Shown here piece by piece: positions 43,866 to 53,272 of a stretch of DNA of 64,000 bases. The stretch covers positions 2,790,001 through 2,854,000 of the forward strand of contig NZ_JAGIOI010000001.1 of assembly GCF_017876675.1 (NCBI RefSeq). The letters run 5' to 3'. The notes under the pieces are model-generated. The model ran no database searches. It worked only from the letters and a program-made list of their open reading frames with translations, and had not been told where the DNA came from. Every line of letters begins with the position of its first letter. The first letter of the stretch is position 1. The stretch is from Arthrobacter stackebrandtii. GTDB taxonomy: Bacteria > Actinomycetota > Actinomycetes > Actinomycetales > Micrococcaceae. Made by a program: the position numbers and the translations under genes.

Positions 43866-44954
43866 ATGGTGGGTGGTCCGTTGCAGGGATTGAAGGTGGT
43901 GGAGCTTTCCGCCATGGGCCCGGCCCCGCATGCCGCCATGATGCTGGCGGACTTGGGGGCGGAGGTGGTGCGGGTGGTTGGGCCCGCGCCGCCGGTTGGC
44001 GGGTACGACGTCGGCACCCACCTGCAGCGCGGCCGCACCACTGTCCGGGCGAACCTGAAAGACCCCGCGCACCTTGAGGGGGTGCGGGGGCTGGTTGCCG
44101 CGGCCGACGTTTTCCTGGAGGGTTTCCGCCCCGGCACCACCGAGCGGCTTGGTTTGGGGCCGGAGGAGTGCCTGGCCTTGAATCCGCGCCTTGTGTATGG
44201 GCGGATGACGGGGTGGGGGCAGGACGGGCCGTTGGCGCAGCGGGCCGGGCACGACATCAACTACATGGCGCTCACAGGCGCCCTGCATGCCATCGGCCCG
44301 GCCGAGCGGCCCGTGCCGCCCCTGAACCTCGTGGGCGACTTTGGCGGCGGATCGATGTTTGTCCTCACCGGCATTCTCGCCGCCCTGTGGGAACGGGAAC
44401 GCTCCGGGCTGGGGCAGGTGGTGGATGCGGCCATGGTGGACGGGGTCAGCGTGCTCTCCCAGATCATCCTCGAACTGCGCTCGGTCAACCTGTGGAACGA
44501 CACCCGCGCCGCCAACCTGCTGGACGGCGCCGCCCCCTTCTACCGGACGTATGAAACATCCGACGGCAGACACGTCGCCGTGGGTGCCATCGAGCCCCAG
44601 TTCTATGCGCTGCTCATCGACGGGCTGGGGCTTTCCGCCGGGGAGTTGCCGGACCGGGACGACCCCCGCCAGTGGCCGGCCCTGGAGGCCTTGCTGGCCG
44701 GGGCCTTTGCCGCCAGGACCCGGGATGAATGGGCGGATGTGTTCGACGGCGTAGATGCGTGCGTCACCCCCGTGCTGACGTACGCCGAGGCCGCGAAAAA
44801 CACGCACATTGCCGCCCGTGGGGCGCTCTCCGGAAGCGGCAGGCATGTCGTGGCCGCCCCGGCCCCGCGCTTTTCCCGCACCGCATCCGTGGCACGGGAT
44901 CCGGCGGGCGAGACAGATTTTGAAACCATATTGAGCTCTTGGAGGGCATCTTGA
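43866..44954 (+). CDS. mcr: Alpha-methylacyl-CoA racemase-like CoA transferase family III enzyme
   Basis: A 362-residue CaiB/BaiF-fold protein. The segment [21 protein letters not shown] matches the His-Asp active-site stretch of alpha-methylacyl-CoA racemase (AMACR/MCR) more than formyl-CoA transferase, and GQDGPLAQR precedes it as in that group. The enzyme interconverts 2R and 2S methyl-branched acyl-CoAs so that the stereospecific dehydrogenase can act. Its presence in a beta-oxidation operon points to methyl-branched or isoprenoid-like substrates. GGAAGGAAC lies before ATG 43866; the stop overlaps the following TTG start (TTGA). Confidence 0.86.
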   Translation: MVGGPLQGLKVVELSAMGPAPHAAMMLADLGAEVVRVVGPAPPVGGYDVGTHLQRGRTTVRANLKDPAHLEGVRGLVAAADVFLEGFRPGTTERLGLGPEECLALNPRLVYGRMTGWGQDGPLAQRAGHDINYMALTGALHAIGPAERPVPPLNLVGDFGGGSMFVLTGILAALWERERSGLGQVVDAAMVDGVSVLSQIILELRSVNLWNDTRAANLLDGAAPFYRTYETSDGRHVAVGAIEPQFYALLIDGLGLSAGELPDRDDPRQWPALEALLAGAFAARTRDEWADVFDGVDACVTPVLTYAEAAKNTHIAARGALSGSGRHVVAAPAPRFSRTASVARDPAGETDFETILSSWRAS

Positions 44955-46006
44955 TCACCGTAACGGCAGAGGAACAGTTCCAGGCGTGGAAGGCCAAGGT
45001 CATGCCGCCCGTGGAGCAGGTCCGGCCCTGCGTCTGGTCAATCCCCGTGCCGTTTGTGGGCAACCCCATGCGCTACACGCTCTGCTATGTGCTCATCGGG
45101 GAGGATGTTGGCGGGCGCCGCGAAGTGGCCCTGGTGGATCCCGGCTGGGACTCGGACGAGGGCTGGGAGGTGCTCACGGAGGGGCTCGCAACCGCCGGCC
45201 TCGCGCCGTCGGACATCACCGGCATTGTGGTGACCCACTTCCACCCCGACCACCTGGGCATGGCGGCGCGGCTGCGCGAGGCGTCCGGCGCCTGGGTGGC
45301 GCTGGGGGAGCACGAGCCGCTGCCGGAACACTGGCGCGGGGACCCGTCGCAGTTTGTTGCCGAGGACCGGTCCCAGTTTGCCGACTGGGGCGTGCCGGAC
45401 GAGTACCTGGACGAGGTCAGCTTCCAAAAGCAGACGTGGGCGCAGATGACAGGCATTGCGGCACCGCAGCGGCGCCTGGCCGATGGCGAATTGCTGCCAA
45501 TTGCCGGGCTGCAGGTCCGGGTCTTGTCCACGCCCGGGCACACTCCGGGGAGCATCTGCCTGGTGGACGAGGCGAACCAGCTTTTCCTGACGGGCGACCA
45601 CGTGCTGCCCAAGATCACCCCGCACGTTTCCCTGGAGGCCGCCAATCACGTGAACCCGTTGGGCGACTACTTCAACTCATTGGAGATCCTGGGCGCCGGT
45701 GCCGACATGGAGGTGCTGCCTGCGCACGAATACCGTTTCCGGGGGTTGCTGGAACGTGCTGCCGAACTGAAGGAACACACGCTGGAACGGTCGCGGGAGG
45801 TCATGGCGGTGCTGGATGCGGGGGAGGCGGGAAGCGTGTGGGATGTGTCGAAGGAGCTGACGTGGTCGCGGGGCTTCGACTCCCTGCGCGGCTTCACGCT
45901 GCGGCTGGCGCTCGCCGAAACTGCCAGCCACCTGGTGTACCTGGCGGCACAGGGCAGGGACATGAACATTGAGGTTTCCAGGGGCACCCCAACCCCGGCC
46001 CGCTGA
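44951..46006 (+). CDS. MBL-fold metallo-hydrolase
   Basis: A 351-residue metallo-beta-lactamase-fold protein. [11 protein letters not shown] near 96 is the HxHxDH dimetal motif; [16 protein letters not shown] and [11 protein letters not shown] supply later ligands, and HEYRF the C-terminal His. Relatives act as glyoxalase II-like or thioesterase-like hydrolases; position at the end of a beta-oxidation operon suggests thioester hydrolysis, which is inference. TTG 44951 overlaps the racemase stop and has GGAGGG four bases upstream; an in-frame TTG at 44939 is the alternative. The operon ends in a repeat array. Confidence 0.84.
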   Translation: MITVTAEEQFQAWKAKVMPPVEQVRPCVWSIPVPFVGNPMRYTLCYVLIGEDVGGRREVALVDPGWDSDEGWEVLTEGLATAGLAPSDITGIVVTHFHPDHLGMAARLREASGAWVALGEHEPLPEHWRGDPSQFVAEDRSQFADWGVPDEYLDEVSFQKQTWAQMTGIAAPQRRLADGELLPIAGLQVRVLSTPGHTPGSICLVDEANQLFLTGDHVLPKITPHVSLEAANHVNPLGDYFNSLEILGAGADMEVLPAHEYRFRGLLERAAELKEHTLERSREVMAVLDAGEAGSVWDVSKELTWSRGFDSLRGFTLRLALAETASHLVYLAAQGRDMNIEVSRGTPTPAR

Positions 46007-46015
46007 CCACCCCTC

Positions 46016-46111
46016 GACGCTGTCGCAGCAATGGCGGCTTTTTCACGGATCCTGTCGCAGCAATGGCAGGTTTTTCCCGGACCCTCTCGCAATCGCCGGC
46101 AGCACCCAGGG
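46016..46111 (+). repeat. 32-bp repeat array 4f (three units, sense with the MBL gene)
   Basis: Units start at 46016, 46048 and 46080. Units 1 and 2 hold CTGTCGCAGCAATGGC and T5 runs; unit 3 (GACCCTCTCGCAA) decays. Period exactly 32 between all starts. Confidence 0.88.
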
Positions 46112-46203
46112 AGCAGCTGACGGTCGCTGCGACAGCGATTCTAAATTTTCAACCAGTGCTGCGAGAGCGTTGCAAGCAAACCAGCCAGTGCTGCGACAGG
46201 GTT
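46108..46203 (-). repeat. 32-bp repeat array 4r (three units, sense with the MarR gene)
   Basis: On the minus strand units start at 46203, 46171 and 46139 with cores TGTCGCAGCACTGGC, TCTCGCAGCACTGG and TGTCGCAGCGACC. The core has AC for AA (CAGCACTGG), shared by the first two units of this array only, indicating local homogenisation. It ends against the plus-strand array. Confidence 0.85.
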
Positions 46204-46222
46204 GCTTGGTTGCTTGGATGCC

Positions 46223-46756
46223 TTAGAGCGGTTCCGGATATTCGACCGGGTCGGTGAAGTCGCCGGACTCCCGGCGGAAGCGGGCCAGGATCGCCGTCAT
46301 GGTTTGCAGGTCGGACGCCGGGATTCCGGGCTTGGCGAAGACCTCGGTGTTCAGCACTGCCGTGGCTTTCTCCACCAGTTCCCGCCCGGCACCGGTCATG
46401 ACCACGAGCGTGGCCCGGCCGTCGGTGGGATGGGCCTCCCGGCGCACCATCCCGTCCTTTTCCAGCCGGTCCACGACGCTTGTCACGGAAGTCGGGTGCA
46501 CCTGAAGGCGGGCGCTTGCACTGGCCATCGGCAGGGCGCCGTCGCGTGTGAACGACAGCAGCCTCAGCAGTTCCAGCCGGGCATAGGAGAGTCCCAGCGG
46601 CTTCAAAACCGCATCGACGCGGTTGTACATGAGCTGATGGGCGCGCATGACGGAGGAATAGGCGGCCATGGCGTCGGCGGCATCGGCCCAGCCGTGGGCG
46701 ATCCACTGGCGCCTGGCCTCGGCAATCGGGTCCATGGGCAGCGGGGAAGTGGCCAT
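46223..46756 (-). CDS. MarR-family transcriptional regulator
   Basis: A 177-residue winged-helix protein. The recognition helix falls in SASARLQVHPTSVTSVVDRLEKDG and the wing in REAHPTDGRATLVVMTGAG (about 75-125), both standard for MarR. ATG 46756 follows AAAGGA by six bases; in-frame upstream ATGs at 46771 and 46795 are less well placed. It is divergent from etfBA, and an imperfect 22-bp palindrome with TAGTA-type half sites lies in between, so it probably controls the electron-transfer flavoprotein genes and itself. Acyl-CoA or aromatic ligands are typical for the family. Confidence 0.87.
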   Translation of the reverse strand: MATSPLPMDPIAEARRQWIAHGWADAADAMAAYSSVMRAHQLMYNRVDAVLKPLGLSYARLELLRLLSFTRDGALPMASASARLQVHPTSVTSVVDRLEKDGMVRREAHPTDGRATLVVMTGAGRELVEKATAVLNTEVFAKPGIPASDLQTMTAILARFRRESGDFTDPVEYPEPL

Positions 46757-46795
46757 GGCGCATCCTTTCATCGGCAACACCAACAGAAACAACAA

Positions 46796-46817
46796 TTTAC
46801 TTGGGATACCTAGTAAA
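46796..46817. promoter_or_regulatory. Imperfect palindrome, probable MarR operator
   Basis: TTTACT-n-GG and CC-n-AGTAAA arms are symmetrical over 22 bases. The half site TACCTAGTA recurs once more 21 bases to the right (starting at 46808 and 46829 by the TACC), giving two spaced sites before etfB. Confidence 0.6.
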
Positions 46818-46879
46818 TGCTAGTGGTACCTAGTATTCTTCCAGTGAGACCTGAAACACAAAACTTGAAGGGGCCATCA

Positions 46880-47647
46880 ATGAAGATCGTCGTACTCATC
46901 AAACAAGTGCCGGACACGGCGGAGGAGCGCACGCTCGATCCGGACACCGGCTGGCTTGACCGGGACGCCGCCGACAACGTGGTGGACGAGATCAATGAGC
47001 GGGCCCTCGAGGTGGCGCTGCGCGTGAAGGATGCGGACAAGTCCACCGAGATCGTGGTCCTGGCCATGGGCCCGGAGGAGGCGTCGAAGGCCATCCGCAA
47101 GGCCCTGTCCATGGGTGCGGATTCCGGCATTCACGTGCTCGACGGCGGATTGGCCGGCTCCGATGCCATGCGCACCGCCGCGGTGCTCGCCGCGGCGTTG
47201 CGCGGGACGGGTGCCGATGTCATCCTTGCCGGCAACGAGTCCACCGACGGCCGAGGCGGCGTGGTCCCGGCCATGATCGCCGAACACCTGGGCCTGCCGC
47301 TGGTGGGCGGGCTCAACGCCGTCAACCTTGGTAGCGGCACCGTCAGCGGCGAGCGCTCGGCGGACTCCGGGTCGATGGATGTCACGGCCGCCCTGCCCGC
47401 CGTTGTCACCGTCACGGAGCGCACGGCCGAGGCCCGCTTCCCCAACTTCAAGGGCATCCTGACGGCCAAGCGCAAGCCGGTCGCCACGGTGGCCGCCGCC
47501 GATCTGGACGTGGCCGCCACCCCGGCCCGCGCCGTCGTGCTCTCCCACAGCGAGCGCCCCGCCCGCGAAGCCGGACGCAAGATCGAAGACGACGGCACAG
47601 CCGGCACGCAGCTGGCCGCATACCTCATTGAAAACCGCTTGGTCTAG
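46880..47647 (+). CDS. etfB: Electron transfer flavoprotein beta subunit
   Basis: A 255-residue subunit of the soluble ETF dimer, which collects electrons from acyl-CoA dehydrogenases. [44 protein letters not shown] at the start is typical, [22 protein letters not shown] and [24 protein letters not shown] carry the AMP-site core, and [13 protein letters not shown] the recognition-loop end. GAAGGGG precedes ATG 46880. It leads etfA by 14 bases. Confidence 0.95.
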   Translation: MKIVVLIKQVPDTAEERTLDPDTGWLDRDAADNVVDEINERALEVALRVKDADKSTEIVVLAMGPEEASKAIRKALSMGADSGIHVLDGGLAGSDAMRTAAVLAAALRGTGADVILAGNESTDGRGGVVPAMIAEHLGLPLVGGLNAVNLGSGTVSGERSADSGSMDVTAALPAVVTVTERTAEARFPNFKGILTAKRKPVATVAAADLDVAATPARAVVLSHSERPAREAGRKIEDDGTAGTQLAAYLIENRLV

Positions 47648-47661
47648 GAAGGGCACTCGCG

Positions 47662-48636
47662 ATGGCGAACATTCTTGTACTTGTTGAATCCACCCCCGCC
47701 GGCGGCGTCGCCGGATCTGCCAAGGGACTGCTGGCCGCGGCCGCTTCACTGGGGACGCCCGTGGCCGTGGTGGCCGGGGCCGGTGAACTGGGCCCGGAAG
47801 CCACGGCGGCACTGGGCCAGGCCGGCGCCGCCGTGGTCTACCGGGCCATTGGCGCACAGGCCGGCGCAACGCTAACCGGCCCGGCCGTGGAGGCCCTCGA
47901 AGCCGCCGTGGCCGCCTACGCGCCGGCCGCCGTCGTGGTATCCAACTCGGCGGACGGCCGCGAAATCGCCGGCCGGCTGGCCGTCCGTGTGGGAGGGGCC
48001 CTGCTGGCGGATGCCGTCTCAGTCCGCCTGGACGGGGACCGGATCGTGGCCGGACACTCGATCTTTGGCGGAGCCTACGACGTGGAATCCACGGTGGAGG
48101 GCGGGCTGCCCATCGTCACCGTCCGGCAGGGCGCCATCGACGGCGTCCCCACCGAAGGGGGCGGCGCCGTGGAAATCGTCACTGCCCAGCTCAGCGGCAC
48201 GGTGCCCGGTGCGCAGGTCACCGCCGTCCATGACGCCCCTGCCACCAGTGCCCGCCCGGAGCTTCGCACGGCCAAGACCGTGGTCTCCGGCGGGCGCGGC
48301 CTGGGTTCCAAGGAAAACTTCGTCCTGGTGGAACAGTTGGCGGACGCGCTCGGGGCGGCCATCGGCGCCTCCCGCGCCGCCGTTGACGCCGGCTACGTTG
48401 ACCAGCACGCGCAAGTGGGCCAGACAGGCGTCAGCGTCTCCCCGCAGCTCTACATTGCGCTCGGCATTTCCGGGGCCATCCAGCACCGGGCCGGCATGCA
48501 GACCGCAAAGACCATTGTGGCCATCAACAAGGACGGGGATTCGCCCATTTTTGAGGTGGCCGACTTCGGCATTGTGGGCGACGTGTTCACGGTGGTGCCC
48601 CAGCTGATCGAGTCCCTCGCGGCGCGGCCCCGGTAG
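47662..48636 (+). CDS. etfA: Electron transfer flavoprotein alpha subunit
   Basis: A 324-residue FAD-binding ETF subunit. The C-terminal FAD domain shows [56 protein letters not shown] and [19 protein letters not shown], all standard ETF-alpha motifs. It pairs with EtfB to transfer electrons from several dehydrogenases in this island to the respiratory chain. No ETF:quinone oxidoreductase gene is in the window. The next gene downstream is a cytochrome-b protein, 206 bases away. Confidence 0.95.
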   Translation: MANILVLVESTPAGGVAGSAKGLLAAAASLGTPVAVVAGAGELGPEATAALGQAGAAVVYRAIGAQAGATLTGPAVEALEAAVAAYAPAAVVVSNSADGREIAGRLAVRVGGALLADAVSVRLDGDRIVAGHSIFGGAYDVESTVEGGLPIVTVRQGAIDGVPTEGGGAVEIVTAQLSGTVPGAQVTAVHDAPATSARPELRTAKTVVSGGRGLGSKENFVLVEQLADALGAAIGASRAAVDAGYVDQHAQVGQTGVSVSPQLYIALGISGAIQHRAGMQTAKTIVAINKDGDSPIFEVADFGIVGDVFTVVPQLIESLAARPR

Positions 48637-48842
48637 CAGCCGCGCCGCGGGCGCGGCGGCACGGCCGTGGGCCCCAAACCCCGGCCCCGCGCCGCCGCGC
48701 ACCGGAAGTGCCAGCCTCCGTGGCCCCGCATGACGGAGAATGGAGGGAATCGCCCCGGCACCTGTTACAAATAAAGTTGCACAACGGCAGCGCCACCAGC
48801 TGGACGCTTCCGCAGGAAGTTATGTGAAAGAGGTTTTCCAGA
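48637..48842. other. Gap between etfA and the cytochrome-b gene
   Basis: A GC-rich stem (CCGCGCC-GCG-GGCGCGG, near 48642-48658) follows the etfA stop without a T run. Further on the sequence becomes A/T-richer (about 48770-48785) and could contain a weak promoter for the next gene; no clear hexamers. Confidence 0.35.
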
Positions 48843-49796
48843 ATGTCGACACCCAAGACCACGCAGTCGCCCGGCCTTGCTGAGCGCTGGAACGGCCTCG
48901 GCCTGTGGGCCAGAATCGGCGTCTCGGCGGGCGCCCTCATCATTCTCCTCGGCATCGGCGTCCTGGTGGCGCGCCTTCTGACGGGCCTCGCCCCGGTGCA
49001 GGACTTCATGGAAACCTACCCGGGCGAGTCCCACCTTCCGGCCGGCGCGCCCGTGGGCCTGCCCGCCTGGCTGGGCTGGCAGCACTTCCTGAACATGTTC
49101 TTCATCCTCCTGATCATCCGCTCCGGCTGGGCGGTCCGCACCACCAAGCGCCCCGCCGCGCACTGGATCCGCAACAACAAGGGCCTGGTCAAAACCAAGG
49201 GCAGCCCCACCAAGATCAGCCTCGACCTCTGGTTCCACCTCACCCTCGACGCCCTCTGGGTGCTCAACGGAGCCGTCTTCATCGTGGTCCTGTTCGCCAC
49301 CGGCCAGTGGATGCGCATCGTGCCCACCAGCTGGGACGTCTTCCCCAACGCCATCTCCGCCGGCCTGCAATACCTCTCCCTCGACTGGCCCACCGACAAC
49401 GGCTGGGTCAACTACAACGGCCTGCAGCTGCTGACCTACTTCATCACAGTCTTCATCGCCGCACCCCTGGCCATCGCCACCGGGCTGCGCATGTCAGGCG
49501 CCTGGCCCAAAAACGCCACCACGCTGAACAAGATCTACCCCATCACCGCGGCCCGCGCCCTGCACTTCCCGGTCATGATCTACTTCGTGGTCTTCATCGT
49601 CATCCACGTCACCCTGGTCCTGGCCACCGGCGCCCTGCGCAACCTCAACCACATGTACGCCTCGTCCGACGCCGTGAACTGGTGGGGCTTTGGAATCTTC
49701 GCCGCGTCCCTGGTGGTCATGGCAGGCGCCTGGTTCCTGGCCCAGCCGCTCTTCCTTCGCCCCGTCGCATCCCTGATGGGCAAGGTCACCAAATAG
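48843..49796 (+). CDS. Cytochrome b/b6-type membrane protein
   Basis: A 317-residue integral membrane protein with about five to six helices. Candidate haem ligands are the His residues in GWQHFLNMFFILLIIRSGW (about 80), WFHLTLDALWVLNG (about 130) and HFPVMIYFVVFIVIHVTLVLATGALRNL (two His about 240-255), the arrangement of b561/formate-dehydrogenase-gamma-like di-haem proteins. Usually such proteins are paired with a molybdo- or flavo-oxidoreductase encoded alongside; here the neighbours are etfBA upstream and acyl-CoA dehydrogenase downstream. A role in passing electrons from ETF to quinone is attractive but inferred. Confidence 0.8.
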   Translation: MSTPKTTQSPGLAERWNGLGLWARIGVSAGALIILLGIGVLVARLLTGLAPVQDFMETYPGESHLPAGAPVGLPAWLGWQHFLNMFFILLIIRSGWAVRTTKRPAAHWIRNNKGLVKTKGSPTKISLDLWFHLTLDALWVLNGAVFIVVLFATGQWMRIVPTSWDVFPNAISAGLQYLSLDWPTDNGWVNYNGLQLLTYFITVFIAAPLAIATGLRMSGAWPKNATTLNKIYPITAARALHFPVMIYFVVFIVIHVTLVLATGALRNLNHMYASSDAVNWWGFGIFAASLVVMAGAWFLAQPLFLRPVASLMGKVTK

Positions 49797-49802
49797 AAGT
49801 AC

Positions 49803-49833
49803 GACGCCGGCACCCCCCCCGGGTGCCGACGTC
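49803..49833. terminator. Hairpin after the cytochrome-b gene
   Basis: CGGCACCC and GGGTGCCG form a strong stem around a C-rich loop, with outer GACG/CGTC pairs. It lacks a T run, so termination is uncertain. Confidence 0.45.
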
Positions 49834-49978
49834 GCCGCAGGCGCCGCCTTCCCAGGGAGGGGGCGCATGCAGGGCCCACAATCCCCGGGCCCGTCACCTT
49901 GGGCGGCTGCCGCCGCCCGGGGGTGGCCACCCGCCACCCCGGCACCGAGGCCGCAACGATGCGGCAAAAGGAGGCACC

Positions 49979-51118
49979 ATGTTCCAGCCAACCCCCGAGC
50001 AAGAGGCGGTGGTGGAGATGGTGCGCGACTTTGCCGCCACCGCCCTGGCCCCGCACACTGCCGACTGGGATGAGAACAAGCACTTCCCCGTGGACGTGCT
50101 GGCCGAGGCCGGAGCACTGGGCATGGGCGGAATCTATGTGGGGGAGGAGCACGGAGGCTCCGGGCTGAGCCGCGCCGACGCCGTGCTGGTCTTTGAGGAA
50201 CTGGCCGCCGTGGACCCCACCATCGCCGCCTACATCTCCATCCACAACATGGTCGCCTGGATGATCGACGCCTTCGGCAACGACGAACAGCGCAGCAAGT
50301 GGCTGCCCGGCATCACCGCCATGACCGAGCTGACCAGCTACTGCCTCTCCGAACCGGGCGTGGGCTCCGACGCCGCCGCCATCACCACCCGCGCCGTCCG
50401 CGACGGCGACGAGTACGTCATCAACGGGACCAAGCAGTTCATCTCCGGCGCCGGCGCCTCCGCCTGGTACCTGGTGATGGTCCGCACAGCGGACAAGGGT
50501 GCCCGGGGGATCACCGCCGTCGTGGTTCCCCATGACGCGGCAGGCCTTAGTTTCGGCGCAAACGAGAAGAAAATGGGCTGGCGTGCCCAGCCCACCCGCC
50601 AGGTGGTTTTTGAGGACGTGCGCATCCCCGTGGCCAACCGGCTCGGCGAGGAGGGCGACGGCTTCGGCATCGCCATGAAGGGCCTCAACGGCGGCCGCGT
50701 CAACATCGGCGCGTGCTCGCTCGGCGGCGGGCGCCTGGCGCTGGAGAAGTCCATTGCCTACCTGAAGGAGCGGCAGGCGTTTGGCGGCCCGCTCATCGAC
50801 AAGCAGCACCTGCTGTTTGCGATTGCCGAGATGGACACCGACCTGGAGCTCTCCCGGACCATGCTCATGCGGGCCGCGGAAGCCCTGGACAACGGCTCAC
50901 CGGACACCGTCAAGCTGTGCGCCATGGCGAAAATGGTGGCCACGGATGCCGGCTTTGACGTGGCCAACCGGGCCCTGCAGCTGCACGGCGGCTACGGGTA
51001 CCTCAGCGAGTACGGCCTGGAAAAACTGGTCCGGGACCTGCGCGTGCACCAAATTCTTGAAGGCAGCAACGAAATCATGCGCTTGATCATTGGCCGTCTG
51101 GCCGTCGAGCGCCAATAA
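49979..51118 (+). CDS. Acyl-CoA dehydrogenase, probably isobutyryl-CoA dehydrogenase
   Basis: A 379-residue flavoprotein. LSEPGVGSDAAAITTRA (about 123-139), GTKQFISGAGAS, GLNGGRVNIGACSLGGGRLALEKSIAYLKERQAFG and QLHGGYGYLSEYGLEKLVRDLRVHQILEGSNEIMR are all present. The local order with HIBYL-CoA hydrolase, MmsB and a hydratase fits valine degradation, so isobutyryl-CoA to methacrylyl-CoA is the likely reaction. AAAGGAGG precedes ATG 49979; the frame stays open far upstream in the shadow of the cytochrome gene but is not coding there. First gene of a four-gene operon. Confidence 0.88.
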   Translation: MFQPTPEQEAVVEMVRDFAATALAPHTADWDENKHFPVDVLAEAGALGMGGIYVGEEHGGSGLSRADAVLVFEELAAVDPTIAAYISIHNMVAWMIDAFGNDEQRSKWLPGITAMTELTSYCLSEPGVGSDAAAITTRAVRDGDEYVINGTKQFISGAGASAWYLVMVRTADKGARGITAVVVPHDAAGLSFGANEKKMGWRAQPTRQVVFEDVRIPVANRLGEEGDGFGIAMKGLNGGRVNIGACSLGGGRLALEKSIAYLKERQAFGGPLIDKQHLLFAIAEMDTDLELSRTMLMRAAEALDNGSPDTVKLCAMAKMVATDAGFDVANRALQLHGGYGYLSEYGLEKLVRDLRVHQILEGSNEIMRLIIGRLAVERQ

Positions 51119-51133
51119 GTGGAGGATGGGTTT

Positions 51134-52207
51134 ATGGACAACAACGACGTTCTCATGCAGCGCACCGGGACGCTGGGACACCTGGTGCTCAACCGCCCCG
51201 AGGCCATCAACGCGCTCAACCACGGCATGGTCCAGGCTGTTGCCGCCGCCCTGGACGAGTGGGAGCAGGATCGCGGCGTTGCAACTGTCCTCATTTCGGG
51301 CGCCGGGGAACGGGGGCTTTGTGCCGGCGGAGACATCGTCTCCATCTACCACGACGCCCGCAACGGCGGCCATGAAAGCGAACAATTCTGGCGCGACGAG
51401 TACCACCTCAACGCCCGCATCGCCCGCTACCCCAAGCCCGTCGTGACCCTCATGGACGGGGTGGTGCTGGGCGGCGGCGTGGGCATTTCCGCACACGCCT
51501 CACACCGGATCGTCACCGAGCGCTCCCGGATCGGCATGCCGGAAACAGGCATCGGCTTCGTCCCCGACGTAGGCGGGCTGTGGCTGCTCTCCCGCGCACC
51601 GGGTGAGCTGGGCACGCATGCCGCGCTCACCGGCGGCATGGTCAGCGGCGCCGACGCCGTTGCCATGGGACTGGCCAGCCACTACATGGATTCCGCGGTC
51701 CTGCCCACGCTGGTGGCCGAGCTGGCCGAACGCAATGCAGGCGCCGCCGTCGCCCGCTACGGGCAGGTGCCGCCGGAGTCCGCGCTGGCCGCGCAGCGCT
51801 GGTGGATTGACGAATGCTACGCCCCGGACGACGCCGGAACAATCCTCGGGCGGTTGGCCCGCGTGGGCGATCCAGCGGCTGACGCGGCTGCGGCGGCCAT
51901 TGCGGCCAAGTCGCCCACGGCGGTCACCGTGACGCTTGCCGCGCTGCGCCGGGCCCGTGCGCTGGGGTCGCTGGAAGCTGTGCTGAACCAGGATTTGCGG
52001 GTGTCGCTGCGGGCCCTGCGCTGGCCGGACTTTGCCGAGGGCATCAGGGCCCAGCTCGTGGACAAGGACCGCAACCCGGCGTGGCGCCCCGCGTCGCTGG
52101 CCGAGGTGCCGGCGGACGTGGTCCGGGAGGCCTTTGCGGACCTGGGCGGGCTGGAGCTGGGACTGGCGCAGCCCGCCGTCGAAAACGTTGGATCAGTGCT
52201 GTTGTGA
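51134..52207 (+). CDS. 3-hydroxyisobutyryl-CoA hydrolase (HIBCH-like)
   Basis: A 357-residue crotonase longer than classical hydratases, as HIBCH enzymes are. GLCAGGDIVSIYHDARNG near 60, LGGGVGISAHASHRI and SRIGMPETGIGFVPDVGGLWLLSR match the hydrolase branch, including the Glu and Asp of PETGIGFVPDVG. It releases free 3-hydroxyisobutyrate from its CoA ester for MmsB. ATG 51134 has GGAGG eight bases upstream; a GTG at 51119, one base after the previous stop, is an alternative. Confidence 0.87.
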   Translation: MDNNDVLMQRTGTLGHLVLNRPEAINALNHGMVQAVAAALDEWEQDRGVATVLISGAGERGLCAGGDIVSIYHDARNGGHESEQFWRDEYHLNARIARYPKPVVTLMDGVVLGGGVGISAHASHRIVTERSRIGMPETGIGFVPDVGGLWLLSRAPGELGTHAALTGGMVSGADAVAMGLASHYMDSAVLPTLVAELAERNAGAAVARYGQVPPESALAAQRWWIDECYAPDDAGTILGRLARVGDPAADAAAAAIAAKSPTAVTVTLAALRRARALGSLEAVLNQDLRVSLRALRWPDFAEGIRAQLVDKDRNPAWRPASLAEVPADVVREAFADLGGLELGLAQPAVENVGSVLL

Positions 52208-52228
52208 CGATGAGAAAAGGAAACTGCC

Positions 52229-53209
52229 ATGAGCTACGAATCATCTGAGCGTCCCGCAACCGGGGCCGCCGCCGACACCTCCAACCCCGCCGGCACCAAG
52301 GTGGCCTTCATCGGCCTGGGCCACATGGGCGGGCCCATGGCCGCCAACCTGGTGGCCGCAGGGTACTCGGTCACCGGGTTCGACGTGGTGCCCGCGGCGT
52401 TGGAGGCCGCGGCCGGGGCCGGTGTGGCCGTGGCGCCCTCCAGTGCTGCCGCTGCCGACGGCGCCGACGTCATCATCACCATGCTGCCCGCCGGCAAACA
52501 TGTCTTTGCCGCGTTTGAGGGGGAGGGGCCCGGGGGCGGGCTGCTGGCTGCGGCCAAGCCGGGCGCCCTGTTCCTGGAATGCTCCACGATCTCCGTCGAG
52601 GACGCCCGCACCGCCCACGAGATGGTCGTGGCCAGCGGCCACCGTGGCCTGGACGCGCCGGTCTCCGGCGGCGTCATGGGTGCCGAGGCCGGCACCCTGA
52701 CGTTCATGGTGGGCGGCGCCGAAGAGGACTTCGCCGCGGCCGGGCCGCTCTTTGAGGTCATGGGCCGGCGCATTGTGCTGTGCGGCGGGCCCGGTGCCGG
52801 GCAGGCCGCCAAGGTGTGCAACAACATGATCCTTGGCGTGTCCATGATCGCCGTCAGCGAGGCCTTTGTGCTCGGCGAAAAGCTGGGGCTGAGCAACCAG
52901 GCACTGTACGACGTCGCCGCCAACGCCTCCGGGCAGTGCTGGTCGCTGACCACCAACTGCCCCGTCCCCGGGCCCGTCCCCGCGAGCCCCGCCAACCGCG
53001 ACTACCAGCCCGGATTCGCCGGGGCCCTCATGGCCAAGGACCTCGGCCTTGCCGTCGAGGCGCTCAACGCCACCGGCGTCGACGCCGTGCTGGGCCGCTC
53101 CGCGGAGGAGATCTACCGCGAATTCGCCCTGCACGGCGGAGCCGGGACGGACTTCTCCGGCATCATCAACACCATTCGCGCCGCCAGCCAGGGCGCCGGA
53201 TCCGACTAG
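52229..53209 (+). CDS. mmsB: 3-hydroxyisobutyrate dehydrogenase
   Basis: A 326-residue beta-hydroxyacid dehydrogenase. After a 22-residue variable N-terminus comes the NAD-binding VAFIGLGHMGGPMAANL (about 25-41). The substrate motif APVSGG lies near 150 and the catalytic Lys in GAGQAAKVCNNMILG near 195. It oxidises 3-hydroxyisobutyrate to methylmalonate semialdehyde, the next step of valine breakdown. The usual partner mmsA (semialdehyde dehydrogenase) is not in this window. Confidence 0.92.
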   Translation: MSYESSERPATGAAADTSNPAGTKVAFIGLGHMGGPMAANLVAAGYSVTGFDVVPAALEAAAGAGVAVAPSSAAAADGADVIITMLPAGKHVFAAFEGEGPGGGLLAAAKPGALFLECSTISVEDARTAHEMVVASGHRGLDAPVSGGVMGAEAGTLTFMVGGAEEDFAAAGPLFEVMGRRIVLCGGPGAGQAAKVCNNMILGVSMIAVSEAFVLGEKLGLSNQALYDVAANASGQCWSLTTNCPVPGPVPASPANRDYQPGFAGALMAKDLGLAVEALNATGVDAVLGRSAEEIYREFALHGGAGTDFSGIINTIRAASQGAGSD

Positions 53210-53272
53210 CCGGGCCGCCTGCCCCGGCCCGCCGCACGGCGGCCCCTTCCCGAACCGAACGGAACCATCTTC

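Noticed and set aside
48905-49978. Long N-terminal extension of the isobutyryl-CoA dehydrogenase frame
   Set aside because: The frame runs through the cytochrome-b gene in another phase with Arg/His/Pro-rich nonsense; a strong ribosome binding site precedes ATG 49979.
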